From the NCBI RefSeq assembly GCF_001428365.1, contig NZ_LMSH01000002.1, positions 889,505 to 953,504 on the forward strand: a stretch of 64,000 nt of DNA, read 5' to 3'. The stretch comes from Arthrobacter sp. Soil763 (GTDB lineage Bacteria; Actinomycetota; Actinomycetes; Actinomycetales; Micrococcaceae). Both the position numbers and the translations under genes were made by a program. This document shows positions 23,128 through 32,193 of the stretch, piece after piece; the stretch's first letter is position 1, and the number at the start of each line of letters is the position of its first letter. The notes below the pieces were generated by a model. The model made no database searches and was not told the DNA's origin. It was given only the letters and a program-made list of their open reading frames with translations.

Positions 23128-23532
23128 GTGGCTGCGGCCGGCAGCAAGGAGCGCGGCGCGACGGACCGGGAGCGCGGATCCGCGGTGGTCGATTTTGTCC
23201 TGGTCGGCGGGCTGCTCACGCTGTTCTTTCTGGCAATCGTGCAGTTGGCGCTCGTGCTGCACGTACGGAACACCCTGATCGACGCCGCGGCGTCCGGGGC
23301 CCGGTACGGCACGCTGGCCGACCGAAGCGCCGCGGACGCCACGGAGCGCACCACCGAGTTGATCGGGGTGGCGCTCACACCCGAGTTCGCCCAGGACGTC
23401 ATCGCCAGGGAGACCAGCTATGCCGGCATCCGCACCCTGGAGGTGACGGTGAGGGCGCCGTTGCCGGTGATCGGCCTGATCGGACCTCGTGAGCTGCTGG
23501 AGGTCAGCGGCCATGCTGTCATCCAGCCGTAG
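23128..23532 (+). CDS. TadE-like pseudopilin
   Basis: A 134-residue protein from GTG 23128, three bases after the previous stop. DRERGSAVVDFVLVGGLLTL is the TadE signature: RG-SAVVDF just before one membrane helix, with the rest outside the membrane. TadE-like proteins are processed by prepilin peptidase and act in Flp pilus assembly. Confidence 0.85.
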   Translation: MAAAGSKERGATDRERGSAVVDFVLVGGLLTLFFLAIVQLALVLHVRNTLIDAAASGARYGTLADRSAADATERTTELIGVALTPEFAQDVIARETSYAGIRTLEVTVRAPLPVIGLIGPRELLEVSGHAVIQP

Positions 23533-23980
23533 CCCGGGCGCAGGCAGCGTAGTCGATGACGCCGACGACGCCGAACGGGGAAGCGCCGTCGTCGAATTCA
23601 CCTTCCTGTCGCTGCTGCTGATGGTCCCAGTCGTGTACTTCATCATTACCGTGGGCCAGCTCCAGGCCGGATCCTTCGCCGCGGTCGGGGCCGCCGACCA
23701 GGCCGCCAAGGTCTATGTCGCCCAGCCCGACGCGGCTGCCGGCCGCGCCGCCGCCGAACAGGCCGTCCGGCTCGCGCTCGCCGACTACGGCCAGCCGGCG
23801 GAAAATGCCAGCCTCGAAACCAGTTGCGTGCCCGCCGACTGCACCGCCCCCGGATCCGCCGTCACCGCCACCGTCCGCCTCACGGTGCCGCTGCCGTTCA
23901 TCCCGTTCAATGACACGCTGCGGCTCGACGCCGGCCACCTCACTGCCACGGCCACCCAGGTGGTCGGGAGGTTCCGGTGA
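23513..23980 (+). CDS. Second TadE-like protein
   Basis: A 155-residue protein from ATG 23513, with GGAGG upstream and 20 bases of overlap with the gene before. ERGSAVVEFTFLSLLLMVPV again gives RGSAVVEF and one membrane helix; CVPADC in the outer part could form a disulphide. It is likely a pilus minor subunit paired with the first TadE-like protein. Confidence 0.82.
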   Translation: MLSSSRSPGAGSVVDDADDAERGSAVVEFTFLSLLLMVPVVYFIITVGQLQAGSFAAVGAADQAAKVYVAQPDAAAGRAAAEQAVRLALADYGQPAENASLETSCVPADCTAPGSAVTATVRLTVPLPFIPFNDTLRLDAGHLTATATQVVGRFR

Positions 23981-24456
23981 CCGTCCGGTGGCCGGGCCCA
24001 GGCCCCCGGACAAACGACCACGGCGACGGCGAACGCGGCCAGCTGATGGTCCTGATCATCGGCTTTGTCCTGCTCGCGCTGCTGGTGGCGACCGTCGTCG
24101 CCGCGGCATCCAGCGTCTACCTCGAGCACAAGAAGCTGCTGTCCCTGGCCGACGGAGCGTCCCTAGCTGCCGCCGACAGCTTCACGCTGGGACAACTGGA
24201 CACCAGCTCCGGCCGTCCGGCCGCCGTCCTGAGGTCGGCCCGCGTGCGCAGCACCGCAGCCGACTACCTGAACCGCAACGGGGCATTCGCCCGGTTCAGC
24301 GGACTCGCCGTCGGCCCGGCCACCGGCAGCCCGGACGGGACCACCGCCGTTGTCGTGCTCAGCGCCGCCGTGCACCCGCCGGTGGTCAACTTCCTGGTCC
24401 CGGACGGCATCCGGATCGAGGCGGAGTCGACGGCGCGGGCCCGCCTGACCCGCTGA
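23977..24456 (+). CDS. TadG-like / Rv3654c-type pilus protein
   Basis: A 159-residue protein from GTG 23977 (GTGA overlap). GERGQLMVLIIGFVLLALLV is a pilin-like membrane anchor with RGQ before it, followed by SLADGASLAAADSF, a motif of actinobacterial helicase/secretion-neighbourhood TadE-like proteins. It closes the tad operon, 64 bases before prfB. Confidence 0.78.
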   Translation: MTVRWPGPGPRTNDHGDGERGQLMVLIIGFVLLALLVATVVAAASSVYLEHKKLLSLADGASLAAADSFTLGQLDTSSGRPAAVLRSARVRSTAADYLNRNGAFARFSGLAVGPATGSPDGTTAVVVLSAAVHPPVVNFLVPDGIRIEAESTARARLTR

Positions 24457-24520
24457 TGCCCGGCCGCCGGTCCGGCGCGGGCGGGGGCGGCCGCGGCGGA
24501 TAGCGTAGGCTTGAAAAACC

Positions 24521-25636
24521 ATGGCAAACATTGATTTTCCCGCAGAAATCCGCGCGCTGCGCGCCACCTACGACTCGATCGAGAACGTTTCGAACGTCGA
24601 GGCGCTGAAGGAAGACATCGCCGAACTCAGCGAGCGTGCCGGCGAGCCCAACCTCTGGGACGACCCCGCCGCGGCGCAGGTCATCACCTCCAAGCTCTCG
24701 CACAAGCAGTCCGAGCTGGAGCGGCTGAACAAGCTCGCCGCCCGGATCGATGACCTGGAGGTCCTGGTGGAGCTGGGCCAGGACGAGGGCGACGCCGACT
24801 CGATGGGCGAGGCCGCGGCGGAGCTGGAATCGATCCGCAAGTCGCTCAAGGACCTCGAAGTGGTCACCCTGCTCTCCGGCGAGTACGACGAGCGCGAAGC
24901 CGTGGTCACCATCCGCGCCGGAGCCGGCGGCGTCGACGCCGCGGACTTCGCGGAGATGCTGCTGCGGATGTACCTGCGCTGGGCCGAACGCCACGGCTAC
25001 CCGACCACCGTCATGGACACCTCCTACGCCGAAGAGGCCGGGCTGAAATCCGCCACCTTCGAAGTCAAGGCGCCGTACGCCTTCGGCACGCTCAGCGTCG
25101 AGGCCGGCACGCACCGGCTGGTGCGGATCAGCCCGTTCGACAACCAGGGCCGCCGCCAGACCTCCTTCGCCGCCGTCGAGGTCATCCCGCTGATCGAGCA
25201 GACCGACTCCATCGACATCCCGGACAACGAGATCCGCGTCGACGTCTTCCGGTCCTCCGGTCCGGGCGGCCAGTCGGTCAACACCACGGACTCCGCCGTC
25301 CGGCTGACCCACCTGCCCACCGGCACCGTGGTGTCCATGCAGAACGAAAAGTCCCAGCTGCAGAACCGCGCCGCCGCCATGCGCGTGCTCCAGTCCCGCC
25401 TGCTGCTGCTGAAGAAGGAGCAGGAGGACGCCGAGAAGAAGGCGTTCGCCGGTGACGTCAAGGCCTCCTGGGGCGACCAGATGCGTTCCTACGTGCTCAA
25501 CCCGTACCAAATGGTCAAGGACCTGCGCACCGAACACGAGGTGGGCAACACCTCCGCGGTGCTCGACGGCGAGATCGACGACTTCATCGACGCCGGCATC
25601 CGCTGGCGGGCCGACAACCGCAACGCAGAGAAGTAG
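24521..25636 (+). CDS. prfB: Peptide chain release factor 2
   Basis: A 371-residue class I release factor that reads UGA and UAA stops. The GGQ motif ([17 protein letters not shown], about residues 248-264) drives peptidyl-tRNA hydrolysis and [15 protein letters not shown] belongs to the core domain; the N-terminal helices are normal. The frame is continuous, without the +1 autoregulatory frameshift of many bacteria. It heads the prfB-ftsE-ftsX order common in Actinobacteria. Confidence 0.95.
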   Translation: MANIDFPAEIRALRATYDSIENVSNVEALKEDIAELSERAGEPNLWDDPAAAQVITSKLSHKQSELERLNKLAARIDDLEVLVELGQDEGDADSMGEAAAELESIRKSLKDLEVVTLLSGEYDEREAVVTIRAGAGGVDAADFAEMLLRMYLRWAERHGYPTTVMDTSYAEEAGLKSATFEVKAPYAFGTLSVEAGTHRLVRISPFDNQGRRQTSFAAVEVIPLIEQTDSIDIPDNEIRVDVFRSSGPGGQSVNTTDSAVRLTHLPTGTVVSMQNEKSQLQNRAAAMRVLQSRLLLLKKEQEDAEKKAFAGDVKASWGDQMRSYVLNPYQMVKDLRTEHEVGNTSAVLDGEIDDFIDAGIRWRADNRNAEK

Positions 25637-25674
25637 CCGGACCGGGGTCCGCGCCCGGCCGAATCTGGCGACAC

Positions 25675-25698
25675 GCCCCCGGGCTCCGGCCCGGGGGC
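25675..25698 (+). terminator. Terminator after prfB
   Basis: GCCCCCGGGC, loop TCCG, GCCCGGGGGC form a perfect ten-base stem followed by TGTT. Confidence 0.7.
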
Positions 25699-25815
25699 TG
25701 TTACCCCTGCGTATAGTCGGAGGGCCGGTGCCCTAACTTCCCCCAAAAGAAAGCCCGCGCCCCGGCAGCAGAACTGGTCTGAAAGATGCCCGGATCCTGC
25801 AGGGTGTATAGGGTC

Positions 25816-26634
25816 ATGATCCGTTTCGAAAATGTCACCAAGGTCTACGACCAGAAGGCGCGGCCGGCGTTGGACTCGGTCAACCTTGAGATCGACCGCG
25901 GCGAGTTCGCGTTCCTCGTCGGCGCCTCCGGCTCCGGCAAATCGACCTTCCTGCGCCTGGTCCTGAAAGAGGACCGCGCCTCCTCCGGCGCTGTCTACGT
26001 CGCCGGCCAGAACGTGGCCAAGATTTCCAGCTGGCGGGTCCCGCGGCTGCGCCGGGGGATCGGTGTCGTCTTCCAGGACTTCCGTCTGCTGCCGCAGAAA
26101 ACCGTCTTCGCCAACGTCGCCTTCGCGATGCAGGTCATCGGCCGCAGCCGCAGCGTGATCCGCGAGACCGTCCCCGAGGTGCTCAAGACCGTCGGGCTCG
26201 AGGGCAAGGAAAACCGCCTGCCGCACGAGCTCTCCGGCGGCGAGCAGCAGCGTGTGGCGATCGCCCGCGCCGTCGTCAACCGTCCCGGCATCCTGCTCGC
26301 GGACGAACCCACCGGCAACCTGGACCCCACCACCTCCATGGGCATCATGGCCGTGCTGGACAAGATCAACCAGAACGGCACCACCGTGGTGATGGCCACG
26401 CACGACGATGACATCGTCAACGAGATGCGCCGGCGCGTGGTGGAACTGCGCAACGGCGTCGTGATCCGCGACGAGGCCAAGGCCCTGTACACCTCGATGA
26501 TCCCCGCCGTGGGCCAGGCCCGCCGCGCCCGTGACGCCGGCGACAACCCGCGCCCCGCCCAGCCCGAGAGCCCGCGCCCCGCCCAGCCCGAAGGCACGGG
26601 TTCGGCCCTGCACGCAGGGGAGGGGCAGCGATGA
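25816..26634 (+). CDS. ftsE: Cell division ATP-binding protein FtsE
   Basis: A 272-residue ABC ATPase that with FtsX transmits divisome signals to peptidoglycan hydrolases. Walker [10 protein letters not shown] (about residues 36-44), signature LSGGEQQR, Walker [10 protein letters not shown] and the switch His in MATHDDD are present. ATG 25816 starts the conserved [12 protein letters not shown] Pro/Ala/Glu-rich tail with the repeated unit PRPAQPE is added at the C-terminus. Overlaps ftsX by ATGA. Confidence 0.94.
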   Translation: MIRFENVTKVYDQKARPALDSVNLEIDRGEFAFLVGASGSGKSTFLRLVLKEDRASSGAVYVAGQNVAKISSWRVPRLRRGIGVVFQDFRLLPQKTVFANVAFAMQVIGRSRSVIRETVPEVLKTVGLEGKENRLPHELSGGEQQRVAIARAVVNRPGILLADEPTGNLDPTTSMGIMAVLDKINQNGTTVVMATHDDDIVNEMRRRVVELRNGVVIRDEAKALYTSMIPAVGQARRARDAGDNPRPAQPESPRPAQPEGTGSALHAGEGQR

Positions 26635-27545
26635 GGCTCGCATTCATCCTCGGGGAGATAGGCAGCGGCCTGCGCCGCAACCTGTCCATGGTCGTCTCCG
26701 TCATCCTGGTCACCTTCGTGTCCCTGACCTTCGTCGGCGCCGCCGGCATGCTGCAGCTGCAGATCAACCAGATGAAGGGCTACTGGTACGACAAGGTCCA
26801 GGTCGCCGTCTTCCTCTGCAGCGACGGATCGACGGCGCCGGGCTGCGCCGCCGGACCGGCCACGCCGGAGCAGCAGGAGAACCTGCGCAAGCTGCTGCAG
26901 TCCCCGGCCGTGGCCCAGTACGTCAACGACTTCCAGTTCGAGTCCAAGCAGGATGCCTACAAGCACTTCAAGGACCAGTTCTCCAACGCGCCGATCGTGG
27001 ACTCGGTGACGCCAGACCAGCTGCCGGCCTCTTTCCGGATCAACCTCAAGGACCCGGAAAAGTACGAGGTCATCAGCGAAAACTTCTCCTCGCAGGCCGG
27101 GGTGGAATCCGTCATCGACCAGCGCCAGCTGCTGGAACGGCTGTTCTCCGCGATGAACGCCGCGTCCCTGGTGGCGGTCAGCGTCGCCGGCGTCATGATC
27201 GTCTGCGCCATCCTGCTGATCGCCACGACCATCCGCCTCTCCGCGTTCAGCCGCCGCCGCGAAACCGGCATCATGCGCCTGGTGGGCGCCTCGAAGACCG
27301 TGATCCAGCTGCCGTTCATCCTCGAAGGCGTGATCGCAGCCGTGATCGGCGCCGCCCTGGCCTCCGGTACGCTCTGGGCCGTGGCGCACTTCTTCCTGGG
27401 CGAGGTCCTGGCCAAGCAGTACCCCGACACTGCCTTCATCTCCCCGGCCCAGACGCTGTTGCTGGCCCCGGCGCTCGTGGGGCTCGGGGTCCTGCTGGCC
27501 GGAACATCGTCCCTCCTGACCCTCCGCCGCTACCTGAGGGTCTGA
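26631..27545 (+). CDS. ftsX: Cell division protein FtsX
   Basis: A 304-residue permease-like partner of FtsE. One N-terminal membrane segment ([20 protein letters not shown]), a large extracellular domain with two Cys ([15 protein letters not shown]), then three C-terminal membrane segments with the FtsX domain motif [20 protein letters not shown]. The outer domain recruits a coiled-coil hydrolase, very likely the next gene product. Confidence 0.94.
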   Translation: MRLAFILGEIGSGLRRNLSMVVSVILVTFVSLTFVGAAGMLQLQINQMKGYWYDKVQVAVFLCSDGSTAPGCAAGPATPEQQENLRKLLQSPAVAQYVNDFQFESKQDAYKHFKDQFSNAPIVDSVTPDQLPASFRINLKDPEKYEVISENFSSQAGVESVIDQRQLLERLFSAMNAASLVAVSVAGVMIVCAILLIATTIRLSAFSRRRETGIMRLVGASKTVIQLPFILEGVIAAVIGAALASGTLWAVAHFFLGEVLAKQYPDTAFISPAQTLLLAPALVGLGVLLAGTSSLLTLRRYLRV

Positions 27546-27570
27546 TCTTGCGCAACGAAGAGGACTGCCC

Positions 27571-28944
27571 ATGAAACCGTTCCGTGCACGCGCCGTCAGC
27601 GCGGCAGTGGTTCTGCTGCTGGCCGCCAACCTGGGCGCGTCGACGCCGGTCGCCTTCGCCGACACCCTCGAGGACCAGCAGGCGGACCTCCGGGCCGAGG
27701 CAGCGCGGGTCCAGCAGTCACTGGAGTTCGTCGACGCCAAGATCGCCAAGGCCGCCGGCGACCTGGTGGTCTACCAGGGCCAGCTGCCGGGAGCCCAGCA
27801 GGCGCTCCTGGACGCGCAGGGCCGGGTGGCCACCGCGGTGCGGGAGGTGGAGTCCCTCGCGGCCCGCGTGGACCTGGCGCAGCAGAACAAGGCCAAGATC
27901 ACCCAGCAGCTGGACACCGACAAGAAGAAGATCGCGGACACCAAGAAGCTGATCGGCCAGATTGCCACCCAGGCGTACAAATCCGGCGGCGTGCCCTCGA
28001 ACCTTTCGCTGTTCTTCGGCTCCAACAACGGCGGCAGCCTCACCGACACCATCGACCTAGCCGACCAGGCCCTGCGCAGCCAGAACTCCGCGATGGACAA
28101 GCTGAACCAGCAGAACGCCACCAACGTCAACTCCCAGGCCCGGCTGCAGGCCGTGGAAGCCGAAATCCAGGACCTCAAGGCCAAGGCCGACGCGGCTCTG
28201 GCCCGGGAAAAGGCGGCCCGCGACGAGGCCGAGTCCAAGAAGGCCAAGGTCGACAAGCTGATCGCGGACACCACGCGCCTGAACAAGCAGCTCAAGGCCG
28301 CCAAGCCAGGCATCCAGAACCAGCTTGCTCAGGTCAAGGCCCGGCAGGACGCCGTCGCCGCGGAGATCGTCGAACGCGACCGCAAGCTGCGCGAGGCGTG
28401 GCTGGCCGAGCAGCGGCGCATCGCCGCGGCCGCCGCAGCCGCCGCCGCCGCGGCGGCCCGCGCCCAGGGCCAGGCGCCGCCCCGGCCCGCACCCTACGTT
28501 CCGCCTGCGCCGGGACCGATCTCGGCCTTCGGCCTGCGCAGCCCGTTCAACGGCGTGCCCATCACCTCCGGGTTCGGCTGGCGTGCGACGCCGCCGGGCA
28601 CCATCGACTTCTACGGCCAGGGCGGCTACATGCACACCGGCATCGACTTCGGTGCCGCCTGCGGCACGCCGGTGTACGCACCGGCGGCCGGCACGGTGTT
28701 CTCGGCGGGCTGGGCGAACGACGGCGGCGGCAACAACGTCAAGATTTCCCACGGCGTCGTGCAGGGCAACTCGCTGACCACGATCTTCTACCACAACACC
28801 TCCGTGGTGGTCTCTCCCGGCCAGCAGGTCAGCCAGGGGCAGCTGATCGCCTACTCCGGCACGACCGGAAATTCCACCGGCTGCCACTCGCACTTCGAGA
28901 CCTGGGTCAACGGCCAGGCGGTGGACCCGATGGGCCTGCTCTAA
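27571..28944 (+). CDS. Coiled-coil M23 peptidoglycan peptidase (FtsX partner)
   Basis: A 457-residue exported protein: signal peptide ending near TPVAFA, then about 270 residues of coiled coil (VQQSLEFVDAKIAKAAG and following), an Ala-rich linker and a C-terminal M23 domain with GWRATPPGTIDFYGQGG, HTGIDFGAACGTPV and SHFETW (zinc ligands). It follows ftsX by 25 bases, like EnvC- or PcsB-type hydrolases controlled by FtsEX. Confidence 0.88.
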   Translation: MKPFRARAVSAAVVLLLAANLGASTPVAFADTLEDQQADLRAEAARVQQSLEFVDAKIAKAAGDLVVYQGQLPGAQQALLDAQGRVATAVREVESLAARVDLAQQNKAKITQQLDTDKKKIADTKKLIGQIATQAYKSGGVPSNLSLFFGSNNGGSLTDTIDLADQALRSQNSAMDKLNQQNATNVNSQARLQAVEAEIQDLKAKADAALAREKAARDEAESKKAKVDKLIADTTRLNKQLKAAKPGIQNQLAQVKARQDAVAAEIVERDRKLREAWLAEQRRIAAAAAAAAAAAARAQGQAPPRPAPYVPPAPGPISAFGLRSPFNGVPITSGFGWRATPPGTIDFYGQGGYMHTGIDFGAACGTPVYAPAAGTVFSAGWANDGGGNNVKISHGVVQGNSLTTIFYHNTSVVVSPGQQVSQGQLIAYSGTTGNSTGCHSHFETWVNGQAVDPMGLL

Positions 28945-28983
28945 ACTGGAACTGACCGGATCCAACGACTGAGGAGTTTTACC

Positions 28984-29454
28984 GTGCCCAAAGAAAGTGG
29001 CCGGAAGGTAGTGGCCACCAACCGCAAGGCCCGGCACGACTACCACATCCTGGATACCTACGAGGCAGGCATCGCGCTGATGGGCACCGAGGTGAAGTCC
29101 CTGCGCGAGGGCCACGCGTCCATGGTCGACGGCTTCTGCACCTTCTACAACGACGAGTTGTGGATGGAGGGAATCCACATTCCCGAGTACCACCAGGGCA
29201 GCTGGACCAACCACGCCGCCCGCCGGCGTCGCAAGCTGCTGCTGCACCGCGAGGAACTGACCAAGATCTCGCACAAGATCCGCGAGTCGGGGTTCACGAT
29301 CGTGCCGCTGCAGCTGTACTTCGTGGATGGCCGGGCGAAGGTGGAAATCGGCGTCGCCCGCGGCAAGAAGGAATACGACAAGCGCCAGACGCTGCGCGAG
29401 CAGCAGGACAAGCGCGAGGCTCTGCGCGTCATGCGCGAACGCAACCGCGCCTGA
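28984..29454 (+). CDS. smpB: SsrA-binding protein SmpB
   Basis: A 156-residue protein that carries tmRNA to stalled ribosomes. KVVATNRKARHDYHILDTYE, GTEVKSLREGHASMVDG and the basic C-terminal tail (KKEYDKRQTLREQQDKRE) are typical. GTG start with GAGGAG upstream. The partner RNA ssrA begins 139 bases downstream. Confidence 0.95.
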   Translation: MPKESGRKVVATNRKARHDYHILDTYEAGIALMGTEVKSLREGHASMVDGFCTFYNDELWMEGIHIPEYHQGSWTNHAARRRRKLLLHREELTKISHKIRESGFTIVPLQLYFVDGRAKVEIGVARGKKEYDKRQTLREQQDKREALRVMRERNRA

Positions 29455-29593
29455 CGCACTGGGCCCGACGCGGCCGTCCGGCTCCAGCGACGGGGCCGGG
29501 AATGATTCCGGCGCAGGGTGCGTTATGATGGGTAGTCCGGGAAGGATCGTGAAGATTCCAACCGGGAGTTATTGAACCTTGATAACAAAATAC

Positions 29594-29962
29594 GGGGATG
29601 ATCGGTTTCGACGATGTTAGTCGCGACAGGTGAAGCGGGCCGAGGATGCAGAATTATCTCGTAAACGCTGTCTGCAAACCAATAAGTGCCGAATCAAAAC
29701 GCACTGACTTCGCTCTCGCTGCCTAAGCAGTAAGACAGTCCGTCAGCCCGGGGTTGCTATCGCCCCGGATCCTGGCGTCATTTAGATAGCCACTGCTGTT
29801 TACCCCCGTCATCGGGGTGAATGGGACTCTTTGATGACTGGGCCCGGATCAGCCACCTGTTTGCAGGATGGCTGGGGCCGAGAAAATCCGACGCAAACTG
29901 CGCCCGGAGAAGCCCTGACAACACGACATCGGACGGGGGTTCAATTCCCCCCATCTCCACCA
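29594..29962 (+). ncRNA. ssrA: Transfer-messenger RNA
   Basis: The 5' GGGGATG pairs with the 3' CATCTCC before ACCA, giving the tRNA-like acceptor stem with CCA encoded; the T-arm is GGGGGTTCAATTCCCCC. The tag frame (29688-29726) encodes AESKRTDFALAA and stop. With SmpB it rescues stalled ribosomes and tags proteins for proteolysis. The 3' end is the insertion site of the prophage that begins next to it, and the RNA is kept whole. Confidence 0.95.
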
Positions 29963-29991
29963 AAAAAGCCCCGGTTTTCCGGGGCTTTTTT
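29962..29991 (+). terminator. Terminator directly after ssrA
   Basis: AAAAAAGCCCCGG, loop TTTT, CCGGGGCTTTTTT form a near-perfect symmetrical hairpin starting at the last base of CCA. It lies on the phage side of the junction or within the att core. Confidence 0.85.
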
Positions 29992-30045
29992 ATTGTCTGT
30001 GCACCAAAGTACGGTGAGTGTGCACTGGAAGAGGGGATGTGGACG

Positions 30046-31212
30046 ATGGCGAGCATCGTGGAGAAGCGCGGCAAGAAGGCGACAACATACATGCTGAGGT
30101 GGCGTGAGAACGGGGTCCAGGAGAACGCGACGTTCCCGACCCGGGAGACCGCAGAGGTCTGGAAGGCCCTCCTCGATGCCAACGGCCAGTCCATGGCTGC
30201 CGCCCAGCGGGCGGTGGACAACGCGAACATCTCCGGACCGACCGTGGTGCAGCTCCTGCACAAGCACGTCGACCTCCTCACCGGTGTCGGTGGGGACCAG
30301 CTTGGCCGGTACAAACGGGCCATCAACCACCACTTCGTCGGCACACCACTGGGCCGGATGCCCGTCGCCGCGGTCGCCCATGAGGACGTCATCCTCTGGG
30401 TCAAGGGCATGCAGGCGAAACCGGGACGGGTGAACGGCACGACTATGCGGGCGAAGACCCTGGCAAACCACCACGGCTTCCTGTCGGCAGCGTTCACGAC
30501 CGCGGAGCTCCTCGGGTACCGCAAGGGGAACCCGTGCAAGGGCATCAAGTTGCCGAAGGAGGTCTCCGGCGGGGACCAGATGCGCTTCATGACGAAGGAG
30601 GAGTTCCGGGCCCTGGACGAGGCCTTGGATCCGCACTTCCGTCCGTTCTTCAACTTCCTTGTCGATACCGGCCTCCGCTTCGGCGAGGCGACCGCCCTGC
30701 TCGCTGAGGACTTCGAGATAGACGCCCCCGTCCCGGTTGTCCGCGTCAACAAAGCGTGGAAGGAAGACGAGTCGGGCGCCTACTACGTCGGGACTCCCAA
30801 AACCAAACGCTCGTGGCGGTCGGTGCCCCTCGCCCCGTCCACAGCAGAGGCTGTGAGACCCCTTGTGGAGGCCGCGGGGCATGGACTGGTGTTCACGCTC
30901 AAGCGTGGCGGCCCAATGCGCTCCGGGGCGACCTACAACCGGGCATGGGAGCCAGCATGGAAGAAGCTCGAGGAGGCAGCCGATGAGGCGAAGAGAACGG
31001 GGGAACCGTTTACTCCCATCCGCCGGGCACGTATCCACGACCTCCGCCACACACATGCGTCGTGGATGATCGAGGGTGGGATGGACCTTTTCCAGCTCTC
31101 GTACCGCCTGGGGCACCAGTCGACGCTCACCACCGACGGCAGGTACGCGCACCTGATGCCGTCGTCCCGGCAGTCTGGGGCAGCGATAGCCGCCGCAGCG
31201 CTGGCCAGGTAG
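30046..31212 (+). CDS. int: Tyrosine-type prophage integrase
   Basis: A 388-residue recombinase. The N-terminal arm-binding part is MASIVEKRGKKATTYMLRWR; a core-binding SAM-like domain follows; the catalytic residues are Arg in TGLRFGEATAL, His-x-x-Arg in HDLRHTH, the second His in LGHQST and Tyr in DGRYAHLM. I chose ATG 30046 (GAGGGG nine bases before) over 30037. It would insert at the ssrA 3' end. Convergent with the 117-residue gene. Confidence 0.92.
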   Translation: MASIVEKRGKKATTYMLRWRENGVQENATFPTRETAEVWKALLDANGQSMAAAQRAVDNANISGPTVVQLLHKHVDLLTGVGGDQLGRYKRAINHHFVGTPLGRMPVAAVAHEDVILWVKGMQAKPGRVNGTTMRAKTLANHHGFLSAAFTTAELLGYRKGNPCKGIKLPKEVSGGDQMRFMTKEEFRALDEALDPHFRPFFNFLVDTGLRFGEATALLAEDFEIDAPVPVVRVNKAWKEDESGAYYVGTPKTKRSWRSVPLAPSTAEAVRPLVEAAGHGLVFTLKRGGPMRSGATYNRAWEPAWKKLEEAADEAKRTGEPFTPIRRARIHDLRHTHASWMIEGGMDLFQLSYRLGHQSTLTTDGRYAHLMPSSRQSGAAIAAAALAR

Positions 31213-31566
31213 CTACGCCGGCAGGAACCCCGGCAGACGGTCGGCCCAGCGAACGCTGCGGAGGTTCTCTGGGCACCGGTGGAATTCCCGTATGTCCCAT
31301 TCGGAGTCTGTGACTCGGCGGACGTGGTCGGCGGGGAGCCAGGCCCAGTGTGGGCGGCGGTCGTCGTCTTCCCATGAGGCGAGGACGTGTGTGTGGGTCC
31401 AGCGTTGCGCCTGGGCGTGGACGTCGAGGGTGCCGCCGCCGGCCAGCGTGAGGGTGGCCATGATCTTCGGGTACTTGCTGTACTCCCAGGACTTCGCCGT
31501 CCCAATCTCGCCTGGCTCGCCCCGGTCGTAGTCGTAGGTGGTCCCGTCGAGTATGAACGATGGCAT
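31213..31566 (-). CDS. Hypothetical cargo protein, homologue of the gene at 19628
   Basis: A 117-residue protein from ATG 31566. MPSFILDGTTYDYDRG at the start, PHWAWLPADHVRRVTDSEWD in the core and ADRLPGFLPA at the end align along the whole length with the element 2 protein at 19628. Its stop abuts the integrase stop. No signal or membrane segment. Function unknown; its site between integrase and toxin operon is typical of genes expressed from a dormant prophage. Confidence 0.7.
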   Translation of the reverse strand: MPSFILDGTTYDYDRGEPGEIGTAKSWEYSKYPKIMATLTLAGGGTLDVHAQAQRWTHTHVLASWEDDDRRPHWAWLPADHVRRVTDSEWDIREFHRCPENLRSVRWADRLPGFLPA

Positions 31567-31600
31567 GTGCACCGGCACCCTCGGGTGCGTGGCCCTTTCT

Positions 31601-31966
31601 CTAACTTTTTGGTGCCGCGTGGACACCTATCGCTTTCCCAACCATGGTCCGCACCTGAGCGGTGAACTCGGGCGGAGCCTGACCCAAAACCCGTTCCACG
31701 TGTGAAGCTTCGGCACCCCAAAAGCGGTTGGTTCTCACCGCGCTTTCCTTGGCGAGTCCAGCCTGACTCCAGTCGGGGACCAGCAGGTCAGTCGCCTGGA
31801 GGTTCCGAAGGCGTTGTTCGGAGCCGGTTATCATCACGCACACAACGCATTGTTCAGCCCCCGTTCCGGACTTATGGACGACCAATACGGGCCGCTTCTT
31901 GAACGGAGCTGACTCATTGGGCCCGAAGGGAAACCACAGGAGAGCGATGCTCCCCGACTTCACCAT
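31601..31966 (-). CDS. PemK/MazF-like toxin
   Basis: A 121-residue protein. LLWFPFGPNESAPFKKRPVL, VCVMITGS and SQAGLAKESAVRTNRFWG fit the PemK/MazF endoribonuclease fold (RPVLVV strand and the AGL-x-x-x-S-x-VR turn). It would cleave mRNA unless bound by its antitoxin. It overlaps the upstream 77-residue gene by seven bases, in the usual antitoxin-then-toxin order. A role in prophage stability or phage exclusion is inferred. Confidence 0.75.
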   Translation of the reverse strand: MVKSGSIALLWFPFGPNESAPFKKRPVLVVHKSGTGAEQCVVCVMITGSEQRLRNLQATDLLVPDWSQAGLAKESAVRTNRFWGAEASHVERVLGQAPPEFTAQVRTMVGKAIGVHAAPKS

Positions 31967-32193
31967 TCGTCGTAGACGCTATCTTCCGGGTTATCCCAGT
32001 CCTGAGCCCAAAGTCCACTCACGTAGCTCAGCATGTGCTCTGCGGCTTCGTCGGTTGCTGCCTGGTTCGCGTCCACAACTCGACGGGAGGTCGTGTGCGA
32101 CGGCACCACCTTGTACGTCACAGCCGACCTGTCAAAGGCCAGGGATGTCCGAGGCGCTTTGGTATATTTTGGGGCGCTAATCATCAGCGACAT
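31960..32193 (-). CDS. Probable antitoxin of the PemK-like toxin
   Basis: A 77-residue protein from ATG 32193, with GGAAGGAG upstream. MSLMISAPKYTKAPRTSLAF is basic and the C-terminus is acidic (LWAQDWDNPEDSVYDEW), the charge pattern of an antitoxin whose tail wraps the toxin. Overlaps both the toxin gene and the upstream DUF3467-like gene. No DNA-binding motif is recognised with certainty. Confidence 0.6.
   Translation of the reverse strand: MSLMISAPKYTKAPRTSLAFDRSAVTYKVVPSHTTSRRVVDANQAATDEAAEHMLSYVSGLWAQDWDNPEDSVYDEW

Noticed and set aside
24521..24600. Programmed +1 frameshift in prfB
   Set aside because: The frame is continuous from the ATG and no in-frame UGA occurs near codon 25.
29821..30045. 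Upstream extension of the integrase frame into ssrA
   Set aside because: The bases belong to the tmRNA 3' part and its terminator; the conserved integrase start lies at 30046.
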